A stretch of DNA of 38,968 nucleotides from Deltaproteobacteria bacterium. GTDB lineage: Bacteria > Myxococcota_A > Polyangia > HGW-17. How positions within the stretch are numbered: the stretch's first letter is position 1; each line of letters starts with the position of its first letter. A program made the translations under genes and the position numbers. The notes beneath the pieces are model-generated. The model had not been told where the DNA came from and made no database searches. It was given only the letters and a program-made list of their open reading frames with translations. This document shows positions 8,606 to 15,086 of this stretch, piece by piece. Location of the stretch: NCBI GenBank assembly GCA_016937155.1, contig JAFGWM010000050.1, positions 1 through 38,968 of the forward strand, written 5' to 3'.

Positions 8606-9346
8606 TCAATGGAATAACCAGCTGTTACCAGATGGCTGAAAAATAGAATTAGTATTTTTTATAAAAATATTGCGAGCGTTTTCTATCACATTAACAATAT
8701 CAGCATTCTCAATAAGCAGGCACGCAATTATTGTGGAAAGTTTGCATCCAGTGCCATGAATTTCAGGAATTTCATTTTTTGAGGGAAGCATTTCATAACA
8801 GTTATCGTTGTGAATCAGAACATCCAGCCCAGGGATATCAGGATTCGCACTTTTCAAAAAAACAGGAATCCTGTGAATTTTATGAAATTCAATTGCATTG
8901 TCAATTGGGTTCCCTGATTTGCTGCCACCTATCATTTTCATCTCGTTTCGGTTTGGTGTAATAAGTGTGCAGTATTTGTAAAGACTGTTTAACTCATTAA
9001 CTCTGTTAAGATTTCCTCCTGTGGTGGAAATTAACACGGGATCAAAAATCACCGGACATTGGAGTTTGCTGAAAAAGGAAGTCAATACTTCAATCGATTC
9101 AGAGCCTCCTGTAATACTGAGTTTTATGGCATCAATTGAGAAGTCGTTTCTTAGATCCTCAAGTTGTTTTTCTAGCAAATTAGGAGAAATGAATTCTATT
9201 TCACTGAAGTGTTCCGTGTTCTGTGCCGTGATACAGGTAAGAGCTCCGAGCGCATAAACACCAAGGGATAAAGCCGTTTTAATATCTGCAGTTACACCAG
9301 CTCCGGAAGTTGGATCAAAACCTCCGATGGTCAGAATTGTTTTCAA
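8606..9346 (-). CDS. thiD: Hydroxymethylpyrimidine/phosphomethylpyrimidine kinase
   Basis: ThiD of the ribokinase superfamily phosphorylates hydroxymethylpyrimidine and its monophosphate to give the pyrimidine half of thiamine, in the cytoplasm. At 246 residues it is close to the usual 260-270. Family motifs are in order: G-G-F-D-P-T-S-G-A-G-V-x-A-D at 8-21, T-A-Q-N-T at 40-44 (pyrimidine binding), F-D-P-V-L-I-S at 101-107, T-P-N-R-N-E at 130-135, and the anion-hole H-G-T-G-C at 197-201. The start is a TTG codon preceded, six bases away, by a strong GGAGG; no ATG is suitably placed. No TPP riboswitch is visible in the 57-bp divergent gap to the cobalamin riboswitch. It is probably co-transcribed with the SnoaL-like lipoprotein gene downstream. 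Confidence 0.92.
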   Translation of the reverse strand: MKTILTIGGFDPTSGAGVTADIKTALSLGVYALGALTCITAQNTEHFSEIEFISPNLLEKQLEDLRNDFSIDAIKLSITGGSESIEVLTSFFSKLQCPVIFDPVLISTTGGNLNRVNELNSLYKYCTLITPNRNEMKMIGGSKSGNPIDNAIEFHKIHRIPVFLKSANPDIPGLDVLIHNDNCYEMLPSKNEIPEIHGTGCKLSTIIACLLIENADIVNVIENARNIFIKNTNSIFQPSGNSWLFH

Positions 9347-9368
9347 AATACACCTCCAAAGTGCATGC

Positions 9369-9397
9369 TTGACTTTACACTATGGTTTGAGTAGTTT
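9369..9397 (+). promoter_or_regulatory. Candidate sigma-70 promoter of the cobalamin riboswitch operon
   Basis: TTGACT at 9369-9374 matches five of six bases of the -35 consensus. After 17 bases, TAGTTT at 9392-9397 is a weak -10 (three of six). Transcription would begin near 9404, exactly where the first riboswitch helix starts. The weak -10 keeps confidence low. Confidence 0.35.
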
Positions 9398-9403
9398 CAA
9401 GCA

Positions 9404-9536
9404 GCCTGGTGTACGGGAAGCCGGTTTGAATCCGGCGCGGCCCCCGCCACTGTAAATGCAGACGAGAAAGTAATAAAGCCACTGGAAACGGGAAGGCACT
9501 TTTGAGGTTGAAGCTGAGTCAGGAGACCGGCCAGGC
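9404..9536 (+). promoter_or_regulatory. Cobalamin (B12) riboswitch aptamer
   Basis: The conserved blocks of the cobalamin riboswitch are present in order: a G-G-T-G-(T)-A-C-G-G-G-A-A start, the G-G-T-x-x-G-A-A-T-C-C hairpin, the C-C-C-C-C-G-C-C-A-C-T-G-T-A-A box (about 9430-9445), G-C-C-A-C-T-G-G with G-G-G-A-A-G-G-C (9478-9497), and A-G-T-C-A-G-G-A-G-A-C-C (9517-9528). The closing helix is perfect: GCCTGG at 9404-9409 pairs with CCAGGC at 9531-9536. In this class adenosylcobalamin or another cobalamin represses expression of the gene downstream, here a BtuB-like receptor. Both the aptamer and the downstream gene point to B12 uptake control. Confidence 0.95.
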
Positions 9537-9590
9537 AAATCCCTGGAATCGCTTGAATTGAGCGGCACAGTTTCATTGTCTACGGTGGGT

Positions 9591-9653
9591 AGCACTATGA
9601 TTCCTGTTCACGCATTTTTCATTTGAAACCGGGGGAAAGAGATAGTGCTTTTT
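9591..9653 (+). terminator. Probable expression platform of the B12 riboswitch
   Basis: AGCACTAT at 9591-9598 is the exact complement of ATAGTGCT at 9642-9649, and the second arm runs directly into a T tract (9649-9653). The 43-base loop contains the purine-rich GGGGGAAAGAG (9631-9641), the only ribosome-binding-like sequence ahead of the receptor gene. The structure could therefore act as a terminator, as a translation block, or both. The long loop makes a simple intrinsic terminator less sure. A smaller hairpin (CGCT at 9550-9553 with AGCG at 9561-9564) lies between aptamer and platform. Confidence 0.45.
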
Positions 9654-11616
9654 GACTCTTTTCCCTGTTATTTTAATTATTTCTTCATTGTTTTCTTCTC
9701 CGGACGAGATTCTTGTATTCGGTACCCGTATCCGTGACGACTCCACAAGACGGGAAACGAGCCTGTTTAAATCCGAAAAGAAAACCCTCAGGGCAGCAGA
9801 GTCAGGATACTCATTACCTGATTTACTTGAAGATACTCCTTCAGCTAAAATATTTAGTGCAGGTGGGGAAGGGCAGTTTTCTTTTTTGAGAATACGGGGA
9901 AGTCAGCCACAGCATGTCAAGTGGTATATTGATGGGGTAACAGTAAATTCCGGAATGTCAGGCACCATGAATGCTGGGCTATTTCCTACACTGACCTTTT
10001 CCAGAGTAGAAGTCTTTAGAGGGATAACCCCTTTCTCATTGGGTTCCCCTTCCATCAGCGGTGGTGTCAATCTGCTGAATGACAGCATCCGAACTGAAAA
10101 ACTTACCGTATCCACATCACTTGGTAGTTATTCCTCATGGAGATGGGGTCTTGTATATCAGAAACCAGGTAAAATCCCTATTAAAGCAGCGATGCAGTAC
10201 TTTACGAGTCTTGGAAATTTCAGATATTATGACAATAATGGAACTGAGTTGAATACAGAGGATGATTCTATTCATGACCGTAAAAACAACAAAGCAAGTA
10301 CACTCAGCATGCTTTTTAATATTCCACTGAATCTTAACGGGGTATCACTTAAAACTACAGTGTTGTACATCAGAAATGAAAGTGGACTTCCAGGCCCTGT
10401 GACAATGGAAGCTCTTCACACATATTATTCAAGCAACAGAATCAATCTGATAAATACACTCAAGACAGGTTCCAGCAAAAACTGGATAACCGGGTCTATT
10501 AGTGCTGAGTATCTTGGAGAGAAATACACAGATCCTTTTGATGAAACAGGAGTAGGTGCACAAAATACAAAAAATGACTACTATTCTGTCCGTACAGGCA
10601 TCAATTTTAACCACAGGGGAAAGTCATTTTATTCAGGACTGTATCTTGGCCAGCTATTTGAAACTGTTACTCCGGTTAATTCGCTCCTGATGGATCTGGA
10701 AAAAAGTCACATCAGAAATACTATTTACTCAGGAGCTTTGCTTCGCAAGTATTTGGGAAAAGTAACTGCTCAACTTCGTATGGATGCATTTGTATCCTCA
10801 AATGATTCAAGTGAAATTTCAGAGAGTTCCATTGGTGGAGGCTTAAATCTTTCATGGAAAATTAAAAAAAATACTGTCCTGAAGGGAAATATAATCAGAG
10901 CCTTCAGACAACCGGTTTTCATGGAGCTTTACACTAATATTGGAGCATTAAAGGGTAATGAAAATTTAAAAAGTGAAAATGGATGGACAATGGATGCAGG
11001 TATTTCCAGTAAACTTCCAGTTCTTTCAGGAAAAATAGAATCAGCAGTATTTTATCAGAAAATGAATAATCTTATAGTGTTTGTTCCCAACTCCCAGTTC
11101 ATTGCTGTATCTGAAAATATCGGTAAAAGTGTTATTTATGGATTTGAAGGAATGCTCAATCTGTTATTGCCGGGCAAAATTTCGCTAAAAACTGGCTTAA
11201 TGGCTGGTAGGACTGAAAATATTACTCCTGATGCTTATAATTATGGAAAATCCCTTCCGGGAAGACCTGCTTACAGTTTTGATATTAAGATTGAAAGAAA
11301 AATCATTTTTGATTTATGGAGAATTCTCCCTTCAGTTTCAGTCAACCAGACGAGTGGGGCATATTTTGATGGGGACGAAAGACGCCCTGTACCACTTCGA
11401 AGATATTATAACGCAAATATTCATGTAGAAACCCCATGGAAGGGGGTTTCCATGAGTTTACTGGTTAAAAATATAGAGAACAGGATATCTGAGACACTTG
11501 AAAGACTCCCAGTAACCCCGTCAGGGAGATATCTTTATACGCAGGGACGGGGAGACTGGCTGGGATACCCGGTGCCGGGAAGAACTTTTTTCTTTACAGT
11601 GACAGTTAATCAATAG
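9652..11616 (+). CDS. btuB: TonB-dependent outer-membrane receptor, BtuB-like
   Basis: A 654-residue TonB-dependent receptor predicted to carry cobalamin across the outer membrane. After a hydrophobic leader there is a TonB-box-like E-I-L-V-F-G-T. A plug domain follows at about residues 35-150 (S-L-P-D-L-L-E-D-T-P, then L-R-I-R-G-S, Y-I-D-G-V-T-V and V-E-V-F-R-G-I-T-P-F). A 22-strand-type beta barrel rich in aromatic/polar alternation continues to the terminal V-T-V-N-Q. The cobalamin riboswitch in its leader gives the substrate. An in-frame TAG at 9643 excludes an upstream start, so a TTG at 9652 is the likely start; the resulting signal peptide lacks the usual N-terminal Lys/Arg. The propeller lipoprotein gene follows 11 bp downstream, so the two form an operon. 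Confidence 0.9.
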   Translation: MTLFPVILIISSLFSSPDEILVFGTRIRDDSTRRETSLFKSEKKTLRAAESGYSLPDLLEDTPSAKIFSAGGEGQFSFLRIRGSQPQHVKWYIDGVTVNSGMSGTMNAGLFPTLTFSRVEVFRGITPFSLGSPSISGGVNLLNDSIRTEKLTVSTSLGSYSSWRWGLVYQKPGKIPIKAAMQYFTSLGNFRYYDNNGTELNTEDDSIHDRKNNKASTLSMLFNIPLNLNGVSLKTTVLYIRNESGLPGPVTMEALHTYYSSNRINLINTLKTGSSKNWITGSISAEYLGEKYTDPFDETGVGAQNTKNDYYSVRTGINFNHRGKSFYSGLYLGQLFETVTPVNSLLMDLEKSHIRNTIYSGALLRKYLGKVTAQLRMDAFVSSNDSSEISESSIGGGLNLSWKIKKNTVLKGNIIRAFRQPVFMELYTNIGALKGNENLKSENGWTMDAGISSKLPVLSGKIESAVFYQKMNNLIVFVPNSQFIAVSENIGKSVIYGFEGMLNLLLPGKISLKTGLMAGRTENITPDAYNYGKSLPGRPAYSFDIKIERKIIFDLWRILPSVSVNQTSGAYFDGDERRPVPLRRYYNANIHVETPWKGVSMSLLVKNIENRISETLERLPVTPSGRYLYTQGRGDWLGYPVPGRTFFFTVTVNQ

Positions 11617-11627
11617 AAAGGATAATT

Positions 11628-12767
11628 ATGAAAAGAATTTTAATGGTTGCAGCATTGGTTTTATTGGGGTGCGACGATAATGACAACAATAAATCGTCAA
11701 ACAATGAAATAAACAATTCAACAAATAATGTCACGAATAATTCAACAAATACTCTGTGTCAGGAAATTCCGGAAATAGAATCATTCTCTAGAGTCGCTAT
11801 TATATCAACTGATTATGAGAATGGTTCAATAGGGATACTTGATATGGCAGATGAAAATTACGAGATTCTTAATGATCAACTACCCGTCCACAGCGATGCT
11901 CTCGGGAGGGTTTATGGTGATGTCCTTTACATAATTAACCGACTTGGAGCGGATAATATAACTGCATATGATGCACAAACTTTGGAGCTTATATATCAGG
12001 TGTCAACTGGGCAGCAGAGCAATCCTCAGGATTTTGTGCTTATTGACAGCTGCAAGGCGTACATTTCTCTTTTAGGTAAATCATATATTTCTATTATTGA
12101 TCCTGTTACTGGAGAAATATCGACTGAAGTAATAAATATGGATGATTTCGCCGATGAGGATGGTCTTCCTGAAATATCATTCATGGAAAAATATGATGAT
12201 GTGGTATTTGTCGCTGTTCAGAACCTCATTGACTATGTACCCTCAAGGAATGGAAGAATAGTTAAATTAAATCCTGAAACTGATGAAGTATCCGGTATAA
12301 TTGAACTTTCAGGTGAAAATCCTTTCACCCCAATTGTTAAAGTAGGTGATACGTCATTATTGGCCGTTGGGTGTGCTGGTGACTTTTCCGGTGATGATTC
12401 AACACTGGAAGTATTTGATAGATCTGGTGAAATAGTACAGATTATTGGAGATTCAGAGTCAATAGGAGGCGTTATTACCGATCTTGTTTTCATAGATGAT
12501 TACTGTTCATACTGTGTTGTAAGTACCCCTGACTGGCAGACAGGAATAAAAAAGATTTGCATGGAAAATGAGAGCGAATGGATCATTGAGCCTGGAGAGT
12601 ATGATATCGCTGGAATCACTGTAACACCGGAGAATAATCTAATCTTTGGAGAAAGAAATACTCCAGCGGTAAGACTTATAGATATACAGAATGAAGGAAC
12701 CGGACCTGTGATGCTTGAACTGAGCCTCCCTCCGTCATTTTCGCGACCTTTTATCCCTATGGATTAA
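11628..12767 (+). CDS. Beta-propeller surface lipoprotein, BtuG-like
   Basis: A 379-residue lipoprotein with lipobox L-V-L-L-G-C, then an Asn/Ser/Thr/Asp-rich linker of about 30 residues of the kind that tethers surface lipoproteins. The mature domain has repeating four-stranded blades of YncE type: I-G-I-L-D-M, I-T-A-Y-D-A-Q-T-L-E, I-S-I-I-D-P-V-T-G-E, I-V-K-L-N-P-E-T-D-E, L-E-V-F-D-R-S-G-E and V-R-L-I-D-I. That suggests six or seven blades. In Bacteroides, BtuG is a seven-bladed propeller lipoprotein that captures B12 and sits on BtuB. This gene's place directly behind btuB under a B12 riboswitch suggests the same role. AAAGGA lies six bases before the ATG. Architecture and context are clear; cobalamin binding is inferred. 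Confidence 0.7.
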   Translation: MKRILMVAALVLLGCDDNDNNKSSNNEINNSTNNVTNNSTNTLCQEIPEIESFSRVAIISTDYENGSIGILDMADENYEILNDQLPVHSDALGRVYGDVLYIINRLGADNITAYDAQTLELIYQVSTGQQSNPQDFVLIDSCKAYISLLGKSYISIIDPVTGEISTEVINMDDFADEDGLPEISFMEKYDDVVFVAVQNLIDYVPSRNGRIVKLNPETDEVSGIIELSGENPFTPIVKVGDTSLLAVGCAGDFSGDDSTLEVFDRSGEIVQIIGDSESIGGVITDLVFIDDYCSYCVVSTPDWQTGIKKICMENESEWIIEPGEYDIAGITVTPENNLIFGERNTPAVRLIDIQNEGTGPVMLELSLPPSFSRPFIPMD

Positions 12768-12772
12768 TGTCA

Positions 12773-13429
12773 TTAATGGTTCGAAATGATATCAAGAATA
12801 AAGTCAACAACCTGCACGGCAGTCATTTCAGATGAATCTATGACTGTTGCGTCCTCAGCAGCTCTCAAAGGAGCGATATCTCTTTCAGAATCCCTTTTAT
12901 CCCTTTCAATCTGTTGTCTAAGTATATCTTCAAAGGGTGTTTTATCTCCCCTTTCTGATAACTCGAGAAAACGTCTCATTGCTCGTTTTTCAGGTGTGGC
13001 AGTAAGAAAAAACTTAAAGGGAGCATCAGGGAAAACGACTGTCCCCATATCTCTTCCTTCACACACTGTAGGCCCTGGGGATGCCAGTTTTCGCTGAGTG
13101 GAGAAAAGAGCGTTTCTGATTTCAGGGCGTACTGCTACTTTCGAAGCAGCAGAAGATATTTCAGGAGTTCGTATGGAATGAGTTACATCAGTATCGTTTA
13201 TAAATATTTTCCCGTCGGAGAATGAAATATCAAAGGATTCAACTAAGTTATCAATATTTCCCCCTTCAAGAGAAATATCATTTTGAATCATAAACCAGGC
13301 AAATGAGCGATATATAGCTCCTGTGTCCAGTTTTCGTCCATTGAGTTTTTCAGCTAAAAGATTTGCAACTGTTGACTTCCCGCTCCCTGCGGGTCCATCC
13401 ACTGCAATGATAAGATTATCTCTATTCAT
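12773..13429 (-). CDS. cmk: Cytidylate kinase
   Basis: Cmk converts CMP and dCMP to the diphosphates with ATP, in the cytoplasm. At 218 residues it is near the usual 220-230. The P-loop D-G-P-A-G-S-G-K-S-T is at 11-20, L-D-T-G-A-I-Y-R follows near 35-42, and the CMP-binding signature E-G-R-D-M-G-T-V-V-F-P-D-A near 120-132 is complete. A lid region R-x3-E-x-D-K-R-D-S-x-R-x-x-A-P-L-x-x-A closes the family pattern. Its ATG overlaps the pyrD stop as ATGA, making it the last gene of the kinase-pyrK-pyrD-cmk operon. It is convergent with the propeller lipoprotein gene (5-bp gap). Confidence 0.96.
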   Translation of the reverse strand: MNRDNLIIAVDGPAGSGKSTVANLLAEKLNGRKLDTGAIYRSFAWFMIQNDISLEGGNIDNLVESFDISFSDGKIFINDTDVTHSIRTPEISSAASKVAVRPEIRNALFSTQRKLASPGPTVCEGRDMGTVVFPDAPFKFFLTATPEKRAMRRFLELSERGDKTPFEDILRQQIERDKRDSERDIAPLRAAEDATVIDSSEMTAVQVVDFILDIISNH

Positions 13430-14343
13430 GGCAATTTAACCGTTCCTGTTAGATGATTGATATTTTCTACGTTTAACTGCTCAAGAAGAAGCATGATTTC
13501 TTCAAGAATTTTAACAGAAGCTGAGGGATTTTGAAATGTAGCTGTTCCAATCTGGACTGCTGATGCTCCTGCAATAATATATTTTAAGGCATCCTCACCA
13601 GAAAAAATTCCCCCACTTGCAATGATTGGGAAAGTTCCTTTGAAAAACTGCCATAATTCATAAACTTTAAGAAGTGTTAAGGGTAAGATTGCCGGACCAC
13701 TCAGACCGCCTCTTCCCGGAGATGTTTTAAATTTACCCGTTCTTACATCTATATCTGTAGCAGGCCATGTATTTGCACAGGTAATGGAATCTGCTCCCCC
13801 GTTAGCAGCAGCAGTGGCAATTGATACTATGTCTGTGACGAGAGGAGCAAGTTTAATAATAAGGGGAATTTTAATTTTCTTTCTGCACTCTTTCACAAGG
13901 GACTGTACAAATGATGGATCAGTACCGAAAGATAATCCTCCCATATCAACATTGGGACAACTGATATTCATTTCAAGAGCATCAACTCCGTTTAAAGAAC
14001 CTAGAATCTCAGATAATTGAATATATTCATCTTTCGTTTTACCATAAAAGTTGATTACAACGCTGCAACCAACATTCTGTAATTTAACAAACTCGTTTTT
14101 AAGAAAGTTCTCAACACCGGGATTTTCAAGACCGATAGCATTTATCATTCCTGATGATGTTTCACATATTCTTGGTGGACAATTCCCTTCCTTATGATGA
14201 AGGGATATACCCTTTGTAACAAAGGCTCCCAGTTTTGAAATATCCATAAAATCTGAAAGTTCAGTACCATGACCAGATGTTCCGCTCGCAGTCATTACCG
14301 GATTGGATAACTTAAGTCCTCCAAGATCAACTTCAAGTATCAT
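13426..14343 (-). CDS. pyrD: Dihydroorotate dehydrogenase class 1B, catalytic subunit
   Basis: PyrD oxidises dihydroorotate to orotate in de novo pyrimidine synthesis; the class 1B form passes electrons through PyrK to NAD+. Diagnostic residues are the catalytic Cys in E-M-N-I-S-C-P-N, G-I-S-L-H-H-K-x-G-N-x-P-P-R-I in the substrate loop, N-A-I-G-L-E-N-P-G, and the FMN phosphate motifs G-G-I-F-S-G-E-D-A and A-S-A-V-Q-I-G-T. I start at the second ATG (14343): it overlaps the pyrK stop as ATGA and lies seven bases after GAGG, whereas the first ATG is only one base from it. That gives about 305 residues, normal for the family. The adjoining pyrK confirms class 1B. Confidence 0.95.
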   Translation of the reverse strand: MILEVDLGGLKLSNPVMTASGTSGHGTELSDFMDISKLGAFVTKGISLHHKEGNCPPRICETSSGMINAIGLENPGVENFLKNEFVKLQNVGCSVVINFYGKTKDEYIQLSEILGSLNGVDALEMNISCPNVDMGGLSFGTDPSFVQSLVKECRKKIKIPLIIKLAPLVTDIVSIATAAANGGADSITCANTWPATDIDVRTGKFKTSPGRGGLSGPAILPLTLLKVYELWQFFKGTFPIIASGGIFSGEDALKYIIAGASAVQIGTATFQNPSASVKILEEIMLLLEQLNVENINHLTGTVKLP

Positions 14344-15086
14344 TTCCATACCTCATTAGAGGGGAATACAGGCCCGTTACTGCAGATGTTTTTATATTTA
14401 CCCAAAGTAGTCTTAAATGCACAGCCGTGACATACACCGGTTCCACAAGCCATCTGCCCTTCAAGACTAACATGCAGAGGAATATGGTGTTTCAATAATA
14501 GTCTGTGAAGAGAGTGGAGCATTCCATGAGGTCCACAGGCTATAATCCCACAAGGAGGTGTAGTGGTTTCAATTAGTTTCATTTCAACAAGATCAACTAC
14601 GGTTCCCTTGAAGTCAGAAGAGGAATCCATGGTAGAAATGTAATCAATATTTTGTAAAATATCGCTGTGTTTCAGTTCGTTGACTGAAGAAAAACCGGCA
14701 AAAAGTGTTCCCGAATATCTGCGTTTATAAAAGTCAACTGGAGGAAGTCCGACACCACCCGCAACTAGCCATGGATTTTCAAACCTTGGAAAATAATTTC
14801 CCAGAGGACCTGTAATTCTAATGAGTTCACCAGGAAGCATTTTTGAAAAGTAGCGAGTGGTGTTTCCTGCCACCTGAATCAGGAATGTTATGCTTTTATC
14901 AGTTGTATTGTAAACACTAATCGGTCTCGGTAAAATTGCGCTACCGGAATAATTCTCAGGAAACAGCATAAAAAACTGTCCTGGAGCGGGACAAATTTCA
15001 GTTGTTTGAATTTCAAGCAAAAACCAGCTCGACGATAAAAATGTTTTTCTGACTACCCGGCTTAACAGGGATACTCTATTTTTCAT
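14340..15086 (-). CDS. pyrK: Dihydroorotate dehydrogenase electron-transfer subunit
   Basis: PyrK carries FAD and a [2Fe-2S] cluster and moves electrons from the PyrD flavin to NAD+. At 248 residues it is close to the usual 255-260. The FAD segment L-P-R-P-I-S-V-Y is near residues 52-59, followed by G-P-L-G-N-Y-F. A reduced nucleotide motif V-A-G-G-V-G-L-P-P comes next, then A-C-G-P-H-G-M-L near the C-terminus. The cluster ligands are C-G-T-G-V-C-H-G-C followed about a dozen residues later by I-C-S-N-G-P-V-F. It overlaps the upstream kinase gene and the downstream pyrD gene by 4 bp each, so translation of the whole operon appears coupled. Confidence 0.95.
   Translation of the reverse strand: MKNRVSLLSRVVRKTFLSSSWFLLEIQTTEICPAPGQFFMLFPENYSGSAILPRPISVYNTTDKSITFLIQVAGNTTRYFSKMLPGELIRITGPLGNYFPRFENPWLVAGGVGLPPVDFYKRRYSGTLFAGFSSVNELKHSDILQNIDYISTMDSSSDFKGTVVDLVEMKLIETTTPPCGIIACGPHGMLHSLHRLLLKHHIPLHVSLEGQMACGTGVCHGCAFKTTLGKYKNICSNGPVFPSNEVWK

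Noticed and set aside
9347-9403. TPP riboswitch for thiD
   Set aside because: The gap is only 57 bp and none of the conserved THI-box blocks is present on the minus strand.
9380-9595. Minus-strand open frame of about 71 codons
   Set aside because: It lies entirely antisense to the cobalamin riboswitch and shows no protein features.
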